Program-made: the position numbers and the translations under genes
Notes under the pieces: generated by a model
The model's input: the letters and a program-made list of their open reading frames with translations, nothing else
The model's database searches: none
Told to the model about the DNA's origin: nothing
Shown: positions 1 through 8,636 of the stretch, one piece after another
How positions within the stretch are numbered: position 1 is the stretch's first letter
How the letters are laid out: every line of letters starts with the position of its first letter
NCBI GenBank assembly: GCA_902767315.1
Contig: CACXHB010000106.1
Span: 1-33,639, forward strand
Source: an uncultured Eubacteriales bacterium
GTDB taxonomy: Bacteria > Bacillota > Clostridia > Christensenellales > Aristaeellaceae
Direction: 5' to 3'
Length of the DNA: 33,639 nucleotides

Positions 1-37
1 AAGATTTCAGCAAAAACTGGTAGGGGTGGCAGGAAGG

Positions 38-174
38 CTGAAAACCCAAAGGGTTTTCAGGTTTCGCCGAAGGCGAAACTGCCGACGGCTCAAACCGAAG
101 ATTTGAGACGCGGCACCTGGCGGGGGAGCTTGCTCTCCCGTCCACCAGCTTGTCAAACTCTTTTTTGACAAGCT
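38..174. repeat. Array of five consecutive hairpins
   Basis: Five inverted repeats follow each other almost without gaps. They are: 38-60, a 10-bp perfect stem with loop aaa; 61-79, an 8-bp stem with loop gaa; 81-114, ctcaaa/tttgag inside gccg/cggc; 121-140, cgggggagc/gctctcccg with one mismatch; 147-174, an 11-bp perfect stem. Each stem has its own sequence. The region is non-coding and lies just beyond the 3' end of the minus-strand hydrolase remnant. The last hairpin could act as a terminator, but the series is more than one terminator needs. Confidence 0.75.
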
Positions 175-192
175 GAGGCGCGACCTTTCCGG

Positions 193-384
193 TCACGCCA
201 TCGCCTCTGCCAGGGTGTCCACGGTGCAGCCCTTGCTCGCGTAATAGGTCAGCATCTCGGGAATCTTCTTTTTGTCGTAACGGGTGATGCAGTCCGACAG
301 CACCCGCACGGCATATCCGCCCCCGGCCATGCTGCAACAGGTGGACTTGACGCAGGCCGCAGCGTCCGCGCCCTGTTTCCCATG
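193..384 (-). pseudogene. C-terminal remnant of an isochorismatase-like cysteine hydrolase
   Basis: In the frame ending with TGA at 193-195, the last 60 or so residues read like the C-terminal end of an isochorismatase-fold cysteine hydrolase. A GADAAACVKST stretch resembles the G-x-x-T/A-x-x-C-V motif around the nucleophilic cysteine. It is followed by GYAVRVLSDCITRYD and a charged helix ending in YYASKGCTVDTLAEAMA. The N-terminal two-thirds, with the catalytic Asp and Lys, is missing. Upstream of about 384 the frame runs into low-complexity sequence and then across the end of the membrane-protein gene at 410. No ribosome site and start give a full product. It is probably a degraded or recombined gene end. 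The family call rests on motif likeness only. Confidence 0.5.
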
Positions 385-409
385 CCGCGTCTCTCTTCTT
401 TTTCTTTCT

Positions 410-1111
410 TCATTCCCCGGCCAGCAGGGTGCGGAACAGTCCCGCCTCCGCCAGGGCGTTGTAGGAGCCCACCAGATACCGCAGCACCGCGCCTTCCGTC
501 AGAAGAATCAGCCCCGTGGCCAGACCGCTGGCGCCGCAGGCCCCGCACAGCAGCACCGTGCCCGCAATCACCGCCACGTGCCACCAGTAGAGCCGGATTT
601 CCATCTCCAGAATCTGCCCAAAGTGCTTCATCCCCACCTGCAGCCCCCGGGCCGCCGCCTGAGGAAGATTGCCCTCCAAAACATTCATTCCGTACATGGC
701 GCACCCCGCCAGCATCCGCGCCGCGCACAGCACCGCCGCCGTAATCAGCGCCAGCCACCAGGAACCGCCCAGCACAAATCGCCGGAACAGCGTCAGCATC
801 ATGCCCCCGATCACGGCCGGCAGAATGCACCGGGCAAATCCCCCGGGCGTGTATCCCCCGAAGAACTCCGCGTATTCCGCCTTGCCGCTGCGCCATGCCG
901 TCATGGAAACCCGGTTCATGCCGCAGAAGGCCCCCAGACACACCGCCGTGCCCAGCGCAAGCCCGATCAGAAGATCCAGCGCCCCGCTGCCCGTCAAATC
1001 CATTCCCAGCAGCGAAACCGCCGCCATTCCATACGAAATCACGCTCATGGCCGTCAGGTGCTTCACCTTCACCTTGGAAAACGCCTTTTTGCAAATTTCC
1101 CCGTTGGTCAT
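410..1111 (-). CDS. Polytopic membrane protein of unknown function
   Basis: This 233-residue protein has about six hydrophobic segments (residues ~19-36, 44-64, 92-108, 117-137, 175-194, 197-213), so it is an integral membrane protein. The N-terminus is short and basic. The loop after segment four (GNLPQAAARGLQVGMKHFGQ) resembles those of small Firmicutes membrane proteins of the DUF624/DUF975 type, but I do not recognise the family with certainty and assign no function. The ATG at 1111 is preceded by GAGGAGG at 8 nt, and a sigma-A promoter lies just upstream, so it is expressed on its own rather than from the MNT gene before it. Confidence 0.75.
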   Translation of the reverse strand: MTNGEICKKAFSKVKVKHLTAMSVISYGMAAVSLLGMDLTGSGALDLLIGLALGTAVCLGAFCGMNRVSMTAWRSGKAEYAEFFGGYTPGGFARCILPAVIGGMMLTLFRRFVLGGSWWLALITAAVLCAARMLAGCAMYGMNVLEGNLPQAAARGLQVGMKHFGQILEMEIRLYWWHVAVIAGTVLLCGACGASGLATGLILLTEGAVLRYLVGSYNALAEAGLFRTLLAGE

Positions 1112-1143
1112 TTGCTTCTGCCTCCTCGCCGTGTTTTTTGCCC

Positions 1144-1172
1144 ATTATAACACATTCCGAAAAAAAGCGCAA
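1144..1172 (-). promoter_or_regulatory. Sigma-A promoter for the membrane protein
   Basis: On the minus strand, a -35 of TTGCGC (1167-1172) and a perfect -10 TATAAT (1144-1149) are separated by 17 nt. The start codon at 1111 lies about 30 nt downstream. Confidence 0.7.
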
Positions 1173-1231
1173 AAATTTCGCCCCAACACAATGTGTGTCA
1201 GGACGGCTATTTCATACTGTCAATTTTCATA

Positions 1232-1543
1232 TCAATTCCCGGCATAAATCAGCACCTCTTCCGGTCGAATGCTGTCCAGAAACTGCGGCGTCAGCATCTG
1301 GGTGGTCAGCAAATCCGTCTCCTTATGGAATCCATCCTCCAGCGCCATCTGAAATCCGCTCAATTGAAAAAGCGAACGCAGCCGTCCCTTTTCAATGCGA
1401 AAATCCAAATCGCTTTCCGACGTGGCCTCGCCCCGGGCATACGACCCAAACAAATACAGGGCTCCCACGCCGTATTCTCTGGCCAGCGGCGCGGCAATGG
1501 CCCGAATCTCGTCCAGCGTATAAATCCGTTTGCTTCGATTCAC
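1232..1543 (-). CDS. MNT-type nucleotidyltransferase domain protein
   Basis: This small single-domain protein belongs to the minimal nucleotidyltransferase (MNT) family. LYLFGSYARGEATSESDLDF contains the G-S-x-x-R-G-x-x-x-x-S-D-x-D motif, with two metal-binding aspartates. Family members usually pair with a HEPN toxin and inactivate it by adding AMP, or act as stand-alone nucleotidyltransferases. No HEPN gene is next to it: the next gene downstream encodes a membrane protein with its own promoter. An ATG at 1570 is in frame, but the -10 box lies at 1573-1578, so that codon would fall at or before the transcription start. A GTG at 1543 with GGAAGGGGG about 8 nt upstream fits better and gives 103 residues. 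Confidence 0.8.
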   Translation of the reverse strand: MNRSKRIYTLDEIRAIAAPLAREYGVGALYLFGSYARGEATSESDLDFRIEKGRLRSLFQLSGFQMALEDGFHKETDLLTTQMLTPQFLDSIRPEEVLIYAGN

Positions 1544-1572
1544 CGCCCATGCCCCCTTCCGTTTTCTCATTC

Positions 1573-1601
1573 ATTATATGCATTTTTCGCGCCGCCTTCA
1601 A
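1573..1601 (-). promoter_or_regulatory. Sigma-A promoter for the MNT gene
   Basis: TTGAAG (1596-1601), 17 nt, then TATAAT (1573-1578) on the minus strand. Its position rules out the upstream ATG at 1570 as the start codon. Confidence 0.7.
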
Positions 1602-1610
1602 GGCCCCCGC

Positions 1611-1649
1611 AAAAATTCCGCCCCGGCGAAATCATCCGTCGGGGCGGAA
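1611..1649 (-). terminator. Intrinsic terminator of the opp operon
   Basis: On the minus strand TTCCGCCCCG and CGGGGCGGAA form a 10-bp stem followed directly by TTTTTG. It lies 13 nt after the oppF stop codon. Confidence 0.85.
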
Positions 1650-1661
1650 AACCGTCTTCTG

Positions 1662-2996
1662 TCAGGCGTCCAGTTCCCATTCCTCGTTGAGTTTGGGCAC
1701 GTCCGCCACCAGCTGTCTGGTGTAACGGTGGGTGGGGTTGAGAATGATCTCCTCCGCCGCGCCGGTTTCCACCATCTTGCCGTGCTCCATGATGTAGAGC
1801 GTGTCGGAAACGTAATAGGCCAGGCCCAAATCGTGAGTAATGAACACAATGGTCATGCCCTTTTCATCCCGCAGCTTCAATAGCATATCCAGTATGGTGG
1901 ACCGGCTGCATGCGTCGATCATGCTGGTGGGCTCGTCGGCGATGAGCACGTTGGGCTGCATCATGAAAATGCGGGCGATCATCAGCCGCTGCATCTGTCC
2001 GCCGGAAAGCTCGAAGGGATATTTGTTATATAGCTCTTCGTACTTCAGGTTCACGAACTTGCACGCGTCCACCATCATCTGCCGCTTTTCTTCCCGGCTG
2101 AGATGGCCCAGCCCCTTCAGCGTCAGACAGTCATTCAATATCTTCTCCACCCGGAAAAACTGGTTGAAGGTGGAGAAGGGGTCCTGAAAAATGGCCTGAA
2201 TGTTCTGCCAGTACATCTTCTTCATGGGCCCGGTCTTCAGAAAACGGGGGGCGCCGTTGTAGAGAATCTCGCCGCTGGTTTCTCCCAGCAGGCCCAGCAG
2301 AATCTTGGCGAAGGTGGTCTTGCCGGAACCGGATTCCCCCACGATGGAGATGATCTCGCCCCGGTGCAGCACGAAGTTCACGTCGTTGACCGCGTGGACG
2401 CTCTTTTTGCCCGTGCCGAAGATCTTGTTCACGTGCCGGGCTTCCAATACCACGTCGCCGGCGGTGGTGCTCTCTCCGCATTCGGGGCATTTGCCGTTGT
2501 TCCGGTCCACCTGGGTGCCCCGGAAGGTCTTGCCGCAATGGGAGCATTTCACTTCCCGGTCGAATTTCCGGCCGCTGTTGTAAAGCCCCAGCCCGGCGGA
2601 AATCACCATCAGCCCAATGCCCGCGTACAGCCACCAGAACCGGATGATCATCAGCGCGTAAAGGAACCTGGCCACCGGGTAATACACAATCAGCAGGCTT
2701 CCCTCGGCGCACCGGGCCTCGGCTTCGGGCACGGCGGCCTGGATGGCGTCGTAATGGTCCAGAAACGCCCGGGGCATTTCGGAGGCGGGCATCTTCTCAT
2801 AATACCCCGTGTCCTCCCCCTGCTGGCTGGTAATTTCCAGCAGCGCCCCGGCGTAATCCGAAGCGGCGCTGAGTTCCGAATAAATCATGCAGCTCAAAAG
2901 GCACAGAATTACCAGAATCACGCCCAGAAGGAAAATCAGCCTTGCCGCCTTGCTGACGGAGCGATATTGCCTGTAAAACCGATCCCACTGTGTCAT
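1662..2996 (-). CDS. oppF: Oligopeptide ABC transporter ATPase with N-terminal membrane and zinc-ribbon domains
   Basis: This is the second ATPase subunit of the peptide importer. The C-terminal ~260 residues are a complete ABC domain: Walker [10 protein letters not shown] (~220-228), Q-loop QDPF, signature LSGGQMQR, Walker [10 protein letters not shown] and switch His in ITHDL. Unlike normal OppF (~320 residues), it carries about 180 extra N-terminal residues: a membrane helix (~20-40), a ~60-residue loop predicted to lie outside, one long or two short membrane helices (~103-138), then a zinc ribbon CSHC-x15-CPEC (Cys 151, 154, 170, 173). The oligopeptide-family C-terminal motif is reduced. 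The ATG at 2996 overlaps the oppD stop as ATGA, so translation is coupled. A longer frame reaching 3176 overlaps oppD and is not used. Product 444 residues. Confidence 0.9.
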   Translation of the reverse strand: MTQWDRFYRQYRSVSKAARLIFLLGVILVILCLLSCMIYSELSAASDYAGALLEITSQQGEDTGYYEKMPASEMPRAFLDHYDAIQAAVPEAEARCAEGSLLIVYYPVARFLYALMIIRFWWLYAGIGLMVISAGLGLYNSGRKFDREVKCSHCGKTFRGTQVDRNNGKCPECGESTTAGDVVLEARHVNKIFGTGKKSVHAVNDVNFVLHRGEIISIVGESGSGKTTFAKILLGLLGETSGEILYNGAPRFLKTGPMKKMYWQNIQAIFQDPFSTFNQFFRVEKILNDCLTLKGLGHLSREEKRQMMVDACKFVNLKYEELYNKYPFELSGGQMQRLMIARIFMMQPNVLIADEPTSMIDACSRSTILDMLLKLRDEKGMTIVFITHDLGLAYYVSDTLYIMEHGKMVETGAAEEIILNPTHRYTRQLVADVPKLNEEWELDA

Positions 2997-4042
2997 TTCG
3001 CGCCACCTCCGATGCCGAACCTGCGCTTTTCTTCGCCGTACCAGGCGCGCAGCTGTTCTTCGGAAAATACGCACCGGTGATACCGGCTGTTTTCCGGCCC
3101 AAATCGGGTAATGCCCACCCGGGCGTCCCGGGCGCATTCCTCCCGGGCATAGGCGCACCGGTCCCGGAACCGGCATCCCGGGGGTACCCGCTTCAGGTTC
3201 GGCGGCGCGCCGGGAATGGCGGTGAGCTTGTGGGCCTTCATGCCGTCCTCCGGCACGATGATAGAGCCCATCAGCGCATGGGTGTAGGGATGAATGGGGT
3301 CAAAAATCACCTGCTCGGTGGTGCCCTCCTCCACCAGCTCGCCGGCGTACATCACCACGATGTCGTCCGCCACGTGCCGCAAAAGGGGCAGTTCGTGGGT
3401 GATGAAGATCATGCTCTTCACATAGCCTTCCTTCATCATCTTCTTCAGCATGCTGATGACGATCTTCTGGCTGGAAACGTCCAACGCGCTGGAGGGCTCG
3501 TCGGCGATAAGCACCTTGGGGTTCAGCAGCGTGGAAAGGGCGATCACCGTGCGCTGCTTCATGCCGCCGGAAAGCTCCGAGGGATAGGCGCTGAGCACCC
3601 GCTCCGGCAGGTTCAGAAATTCGAATTTCTCCCGGGCCAGGTTCAGCATCTGCTCCTTGCTCAGGTCCGGCCGGTGCTCCTTGAGTATATCCACCACGAA
3701 TTTGGATACCTTCCGGGTCTGGTTCAGGGCGTTCATGGCCGCCTGGGGAATGTAGGCAATTTCCGTGCCCAGGAAATTTTTTCGCAATGTTTCATAGGGA
3801 ATGGACATAATGTCCGTGCCATCCAGCACGATCTGCCCGCTGCCGTAATGCAGCGGCGGGAAATAGAAGCCCATCAGCGACGTGGCCAGGGTGGACTTGC
3901 CGCATCCGGATTCACCGGCGATGCCCAGCACGCGTCCCTCCTTCAAATGCAGATCCACGCCGTCCACGGCATACACATTTTCCTTCAGACGCGTGCGATA
4001 AAAGGTCTTCAGCCCCTTCACGTCGAGAATATATTCTGCCAT
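2993..4042 (-). CDS. oppD: Oligopeptide ABC transporter ATP-binding protein
   Basis: This cytoplasmic ATPase powers peptide import through the OppB-OppC channel. The 349 residues show Walker [10 protein letters not shown], signature LSGGMKQR, Walker [13 protein letters not shown] and switch His in ITHEL. After the ABC domain comes the oligopeptide-family extension ([22 protein letters not shown]), with cysteines that in some relatives bind an iron-sulphur cluster. Length is normal for OppD/DppD. The start at 4042 has AGGAG about 8 nt upstream, and the gene begins 4 nt after the oppC stop. It overlaps oppF by 4 nt. Confidence 0.93.
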   Translation of the reverse strand: MAEYILDVKGLKTFYRTRLKENVYAVDGVDLHLKEGRVLGIAGESGCGKSTLATSLMGFYFPPLHYGSGQIVLDGTDIMSIPYETLRKNFLGTEIAYIPQAAMNALNQTRKVSKFVVDILKEHRPDLSKEQMLNLAREKFEFLNLPERVLSAYPSELSGGMKQRTVIALSTLLNPKVLIADEPSSALDVSSQKIVISMLKKMMKEGYVKSMIFITHELPLLRHVADDIVVMYAGELVEEGTTEQVIFDPIHPYTHALMGSIIVPEDGMKAHKLTAIPGAPPNLKRVPPGCRFRDRCAYAREECARDARVGITRFGPENSRYHRCVFSEEQLRAWYGEEKRRFGIGGGAK

Positions 4043-4046
4043 GGTC

Positions 4047-5516
4047 TCAGCTCCTTATCTTGGGATTGAATACCTGGTCCATGCCGGAATTCATCAGGTA
4101 CAGACCAAAGGTAATCATGCCGATGGCGCAAGCCACGGGAATGAACTCCCACCAGCGGTTGTAATTGATGGCGTTGTATTCCAGGGCCCAGTTCATCAGC
4201 CGGCCCAGAGAAATGCCCGTGGGGTCGCCCAGACCCAGCAGCGCCAGGGTGGCCTCCTGGCCGATGCCGCCGGCCACCTGCAGGATAAAGGCCATCACGA
4301 TGTAGCTCATCAGGTAGGGCATAATCTCCGTCACGATGATGTGCGCCGTGGAATATCCGGTAATCCGGGCCATGTTCACATGGTCCCGCAGCCGCAGGGA
4401 AACCGTCTGCGCCCGAACGGAACGGGCCGTCCAGGGCCAGGCCGTGCAGCCGATCACCAGGCCCGTAAGCCAGGCCTCCCGGAACTGCCCCACCGCGATG
4501 GAAATCAGAATCAGAATAATGAATCCCGGAATCACGATGAAGGTGTTGGTGAGAATGGTGATAATGTCGTCCACCAGACCCCCCACAAATCCCGCCGTCA
4601 GCCCCAGGGCAATGCCGATCAGCGTGGCCAGACACCCGGCCACCAGCCCCACCATCAGACTGGTGCGGGCTCCGTAGGCCATTTCCACAAACAGATCTCG
4701 GGAAAATACGTCCGTGCCAAACCAGAACATGGAACTGGGCGGATCGTCCTTGGGATACAGGAAGGTGCTCTGGGCGGTTTTGTTGGCCGCGTCGATGGCG
4801 CCGGCATAGGCGGATTTCTCCGTGCGTGCCAAAGCTTCCGTCACCTGGGCCTCCAGCTTGCCGTGCTGGGTGCGCAGGTTCTCCACCGCGTCCGCCAGTC
4901 CTTCCCCGTCCCTGGCCTCGATGGCGGCGTTGATTTCTATCAGCTCGTCGTCCGTGGCGGAGGTAAACGCGTCCACGGCCTCCTGGGCCGCGTCGAAATC
5001 ATTCCCCGCCTCGGTGATGGATTCAAAGAATGCGTTGGCCTGGGCGCAGTGCTCCAGCAGCCGCCCGCCTTCTTCCCTGGCGCCTTCCACGTCGCCCTTT
5101 TCCAACAGGGCCTTCATTTCCAGCCGCTCGCCGTTCACCAGGGGGAATTTGCGGTTGCTCTTCACCTGCTCCAGGGCGTTCACCGCGTCGGCGGTTTCAT
5201 CGGTCACCAGGGCCTGTTCCACCGCGTCGGCCACGTCGTTCAGGTTGTTCGCCGCGTCGGCCAATACTTCGTCGTCATTGTCCGCGGCCAATTGCCGCAG
5301 CCGGGCGATTTCTGTCGCAATGGCCTCGTCGTCCTCGGCCTCCAGGGCCGCCACCAGGGTTTTTACTTCATGATAATAGGGGTTCTCCCCGCGATTGCCT
5401 TTGGGATCCACCTTGGAAATGGCCGGCACCAGTATGGCGTAAGCCAGTATGGCGAAAACCATGAGAAATCCCACAATAAATCTGGGGGACCGGAACATTG
5501 TCTTTATCGCCTGCAT
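4047..5516 (-). CDS. oppC: Oligopeptide ABC transporter permease with large acidic insertion
   Basis: This is the second permease subunit. The C-terminal half is a normal OppC core, beginning at [20 protein letters not shown], with five or so membrane helices and the coupling-loop region around [20 protein letters not shown]. Between the first helix (~12-32) and that core lies about 200 residues (~38-240) that normal OppC (~300 residues) lacks. This insert is rich in Ala, Glu and Asp, has almost no aromatics, and looks helical or coiled-coil. Topology puts it outside the membrane. ATG 5516 has GGAGGG about 6 nt upstream; a TTG at 5522 overlaps that site and is rejected. The gene starts 2 nt after the oppB stop. 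Product 489 residues. Confidence 0.9.
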   Translation of the reverse strand: MQAIKTMFRSPRFIVGFLMVFAILAYAILVPAISKVDPKGNRGENPYYHEVKTLVAALEAEDDEAIATEIARLRQLAADNDDEVLADAANNLNDVADAVEQALVTDETADAVNALEQVKSNRKFPLVNGERLEMKALLEKGDVEGAREEGGRLLEHCAQANAFFESITEAGNDFDAAQEAVDAFTSATDDELIEINAAIEARDGEGLADAVENLRTQHGKLEAQVTEALARTEKSAYAGAIDAANKTAQSTFLYPKDDPPSSMFWFGTDVFSRDLFVEMAYGARTSLMVGLVAGCLATLIGIALGLTAGFVGGLVDDIITILTNTFIVIPGFIILILISIAVGQFREAWLTGLVIGCTAWPWTARSVRAQTVSLRLRDHVNMARITGYSTAHIIVTEIMPYLMSYIVMAFILQVAGGIGQEATLALLGLGDPTGISLGRLMNWALEYNAINYNRWWEFIPVACAIGMITFGLYLMNSGMDQVFNPKIRS

Positions 5517-5518
5517 GC

Positions 5519-6559
5519 TCAACCCTCCTCAGAATGGGCGCTGCGCACCCGGGGATCCAGCACGCCGTATACCAGTTCCACCAGGAAATTGGCCGCCAGC
5601 ACGCAGGCCGAGGTCATCAGCGTGCAGCCGGAGAGCAGCGTGTAATCCACGTTTCGAATGGACAAATTGATCAGCATGCCAATGCCGGGATAGGAAAACA
5701 CCGTTTCCACAATCAGCGCGCCGCCCACGGCCCCGCCGATGGAAGAGGCCAGGCCCGTGATCTGGGGCAGCACCGCGTTGCGGAAAACGTACCGCACAAT
5801 CTTGCGGTCCCGAATGCCCAGCAGTTTTGCGTAAAGCACATAGTCCGCATTCAATTCATACAGGGACATGGACCGCATGCCGATGGCCTGACCGCCGATC
5901 ATCACCAATACGGACGATAAGAAGGGCAGCGTCCAGTGGTATATCAGGGAAGAAAAGAACTTCCACGTGGGCAGCTTTAAAAATCCAAACAGCGTCACGT
6001 AACTGGGCAAAATGTCGTATGCGTACGCGTTGCCCGTGGGGAATACCTTCACCGTCATGCTCAGGGTAAACAACAGCACGAAGGAGAGAATGAACGAAGG
6101 AATGGAAGAAATCAAAAGAGAAACCGGGAAAATCACCTTGTCGAAAACGCCCTTGCGATAGGCCGCCACCGCCCCCAGCAGATTGCCGATGATCCATCCG
6201 ATGAGAATGGCGGGCAGCTGAATGGCCAGCGTATAGGGCAGTCGATCCGCAATCAGGGAAGTGACCGTCCTGGGATACAGGTTAAAGGAACGGCCCAGAT
6301 CCCCGTGGAACATGTTCACCACGAACCGGAGAAACTGCCGCCAGAGGGGCAGGTTCAGCCCGAAGTTTTCCATGTATTCGTTGTAAATCTTGAAATATTT
6401 GTCCGTATCGGTCATGCCGGCGGACATTTCCCCCAGAATCAGGGAAACCGGATTGCCGGGAATCAGCCGCGGAAGGAAGAAGTTGAGCATCAGCGCGATG
6501 ACGAAGGTGAAGATATACCAGCCCAGCTTCCTCGAACAATACTTGAGGTACCCCTTCAT
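5519..6559 (-). CDS. oppB: Oligopeptide ABC transporter permease
   Basis: This first permease subunit has 346 residues. The N-terminus has the classic OppB pattern: a basic stretch, a membrane helix (YIFTFVIALMLNFFLPRLIPGNP), then a periplasm-facing region. The core runs from TSLIADRLPYTLAIQLPAILIG onward, with five helices and the coupling motif near ADYVLYAKLLGIRDRKIVRY. It ends with GGALIVETVFSYPGIGMLI and a charged tail. The start at 6559 has only a weak GGGGTGA site. The gene is separated from the binding-protein gene by a 142-nt hairpin-rich spacer, so it is probably translated from the same transcript at a lower level. Confidence 0.93.
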   Translation of the reverse strand: MKGYLKYCSRKLGWYIFTFVIALMLNFFLPRLIPGNPVSLILGEMSAGMTDTDKYFKIYNEYMENFGLNLPLWRQFLRFVVNMFHGDLGRSFNLYPRTVTSLIADRLPYTLAIQLPAILIGWIIGNLLGAVAAYRKGVFDKVIFPVSLLISSIPSFILSFVLLFTLSMTVKVFPTGNAYAYDILPSYVTLFGFLKLPTWKFFSSLIYHWTLPFLSSVLVMIGGQAIGMRSMSLYELNADYVLYAKLLGIRDRKIVRYVFRNAVLPQITGLASSIGGAVGGALIVETVFSYPGIGMLINLSIRNVDYTLLSGCTLMTSACVLAANFLVELVYGVLDPRVRSAHSEEG

Positions 6560-6604
6560 GTGGTAACGTCACCCCCTACTTACCGGGAAGCCCTCCCCCT
6601 TGCC

Positions 6605-6700
6605 GGGAAGGCGCTTCCCCTGCCTCTTCGACGGAGGGGAGCCGCTTTCGCGGCTCCCCCCATTTCTTTGGGAAGAAATTTCAGAAAAACTGCGTTTTCC
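6605..6700. repeat. Hairpin array between binding-protein gene and oppB
   Basis: Four hairpins are packed into about 100 nt: gggaag/cttccc with loop gcg (6605-6619); a 10-bp perfect stem ggggagccgc/gcggctcccc (6636-6659); atttctt/aagaaat (6662-6679); and aaaac-tgc-gtttt (6684-6700). In an ABC operon such structures often protect the upstream binding-protein mRNA or reduce read-through into the permease genes. The last one shares its core, aaaactgcgtttt, with the array at 29794. Confidence 0.7.
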
Positions 6701-6701
6701 C

Positions 6702-8540
6702 TTATTCCTTTCCGGTGGGCTCCAGCATGAACAGCTCCTTCAGGCCGGCGAAGTCATGCAGGTTGTAGGGCGGGGTGTTGGTGCCGTCGTCCGCGCTGGC
6801 CCATCCGGTCCAGTAACCGGAATAGGTGGTGTGGAAGTTGCCGGGACGATACATCAGCGGCACGGTGGGCAGTTCAGACAGGTAGATGGTGTCGATCTCG
6901 GTGTAGATCTCGATCAGGGTGTCCATGTCGGTGGTGGCAGCCGCTTCGTCCGCCAGAGCGTCGATCTCGGGATTGGAATAACGGCCGTAGTTGCGGGGCG
7001 TGTACTCGCCTTCGGGAGCGCCGGTTACCAGAATCTGGTACACCCAGTTCCAGGGGTTGGCCACGGAGCCGCCGGGCTGGGGAGAGGCCATCAGGATGTC
7101 AAAGGTGCCATACTGCTGGTCGTTGGTGTAAACGGAAGCTTCGGGGAAGTAGGTGACGATGTTCAGGCCGATGGCCTTGGCGGATTCGCACAGAATCTCC
7201 AGGGAGGCGTTCCAGTCGGACCAGCCCATGGGGCACTCGGCCTTCCATTCGATCTTGCTGCCGTCGGGCATTTCGCGCATGCCGTCGCCGTCCGCGTCAA
7301 CATATCCGGCCTCGTCCAGCAGGGCCTTGGCGGCTTCCCGGTTGCCGTCCAGGTCGGTGGTGTCCCACCTGAGGGCCATGTACTCTTCGTTGGTCTCGTC
7401 CAGATACTGGCCGTAGATGTAGGTGTTGAACAGGGAGGGCACGATGTCCTGAGTATAACCGGACATGGCGTTGGTGGCGATGGATTCAAAGTCCAGGGAA
7501 AGGGCGATGGCCTTGCGCACCGCGTAGTCCTTCAGGCCGTCCCGGTTCATGTTGAACACCAGGCTGGGCATGGAGTAACCCAGGTGATAGGGCTTCTCGT
7601 TATAATAGGTGTGCACCAGGGTCTCGCCGTTCTCGTCCTTCATCTGGTCCTGAATCTCCCAGACGGAGGCCATGAACTGCTGGGCCACGTCCACTTCGCC
7701 GTTCTGGAAGGCCAGGTCGCCGGCGGCGTTGTTGGAGTAGATGCCGTGGGCGAAATACTTGGGCGCGGGCAGCTTGCCGAACATGGAAGCGTCCTGGCCC
7801 CAGTAATTGTCGTCACGGATGCAGACGATGCGGGTGTCGTCGTAATAATACACCATGTAGCAGCCGGAGGAAACCACGAAGTGGGTCTCGCTGCCGTCGG
7901 GGCTCAGGCCGCAGTAATCGTAATTGGGGTCGTCCGCCCAGATTTCCGCGATGGCCGCGCCGTCATAGGTGCCGTCTTCCAGCTTGTTGGCCTCGAAGAT
8001 GGGGCGCCAGATGTGCTCGGGGCGAATGGAGACCTGGCTCAGCATGGAGGGAACCTTGTACATGTTGTAGGGCTCCTTCACGATGGTGATGCGCACGGTC
8101 AGATCGTCCACCTTCTCGATGTTCTCCGCAAACGTCCAGAAGTCGGAATAGCCCTGGGTGACCATCTTGGCGGATTCAAAGGTCCATACCACGTCGTCCG
8201 CGTTCAGGTCCTCGCCGTCGTTCCAGTGGGCCGCTTCCTTGATATGCACCAGGAAGTTGTAATCGTCTTCCCACTCGATGGGGCCGTCCGCCAGCAGGGG
8301 CTCGTTCTCGTTGGTCAGCACGTTGTACATGTAAAGCGCTTCGTAGATCAGCATGCGGGTTCCGCCGCCGCCGGGCCAAGCGATCGATCCGGTGTTGTAG
8401 ATGTTGTAGCTCGTGGGAGCGCCCCACTGGTTGCCGTTCTCGGTGACGGTCTCGTTGCGGGGAATCTCCAGTTCCGCAAAGGCCGCCGCACTGCTAAGCA
8501 CCAGGCACAGGGCAAGCACCAATACCAACAGTTTCTTCAT
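6702..8540 (-). CDS. Peptide ABC transporter substrate-binding protein (SBP family 5)
   Basis: This secreted solute-binding protein feeds the OppBCDF importer encoded directly downstream. It has 612 residues, within the size range of family-5 binding proteins. Residues 1-22 form a signal peptide ending AAAFA-E, which suits signal peptidase I. The only early cysteine sits in LALC, not a lipobox, so a lipid anchor is not evident, which is unusual for a Gram-positive importer. Family features include the N-terminal WGAPTSYNIYNTGS region, the EWEDDYNFLVHIKEAAHWNDGEDL strand pair (conserved ...W.DG..), and the RKAIALSLD region. Start ATG 8540 has GGAGG about 9 nt upstream; an upstream in-frame ATG at 8576 lies before it without a ribosome site. 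Confidence 0.93.
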   Translation of the reverse strand: MKKLLVLVLALCLVLSSAAAFAELEIPRNETVTENGNQWGAPTSYNIYNTGSIAWPGGGGTRMLIYEALYMYNVLTNENEPLLADGPIEWEDDYNFLVHIKEAAHWNDGEDLNADDVVWTFESAKMVTQGYSDFWTFAENIEKVDDLTVRITIVKEPYNMYKVPSMLSQVSIRPEHIWRPIFEANKLEDGTYDGAAIAEIWADDPNYDYCGLSPDGSETHFVVSSGCYMVYYYDDTRIVCIRDDNYWGQDASMFGKLPAPKYFAHGIYSNNAAGDLAFQNGEVDVAQQFMASVWEIQDQMKDENGETLVHTYYNEKPYHLGYSMPSLVFNMNRDGLKDYAVRKAIALSLDFESIATNAMSGYTQDIVPSLFNTYIYGQYLDETNEEYMALRWDTTDLDGNREAAKALLDEAGYVDADGDGMREMPDGSKIEWKAECPMGWSDWNASLEILCESAKAIGLNIVTYFPEASVYTNDQQYGTFDILMASPQPGGSVANPWNWVYQILVTGAPEGEYTPRNYGRYSNPEIDALADEAAATTDMDTLIEIYTEIDTIYLSELPTVPLMYRPGNFHTTYSGYWTGWASADDGTNTPPYNLHDFAGLKELFMLEPTGKE

Positions 8541-8606
8541 GGATCCATCCTCCTGTCTATTTTCCGGGGAATGCATCTTCCGTTCCGTCCCCCGGAGGGT
8601 ATTTTT

Positions 8607-8636
8607 ATTATATCCCTGTTAATAGACGGTTGTCAA
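8607..8636 (-). promoter_or_regulatory. Strong sigma-A promoter of the opp operon
   Basis: Consensus TTGACA (8631-8636), 18-nt spacer, TATAAT (8607-8612) on the minus strand, about 65 nt before the binding-protein start. The upstream DNA (8650-8740) is AT-rich, unlike the rest of the window, and may act as an UP element. The remaining bases between 8637 and 8765 show no gene. Confidence 0.88.

Noticed and set aside
1185..1195. ACACA-A-TGTGT palindrome near the membrane-protein promoter
   Set aside because: Short and isolated, upstream of the -35 box, with no second copy; too weak to call an operator.
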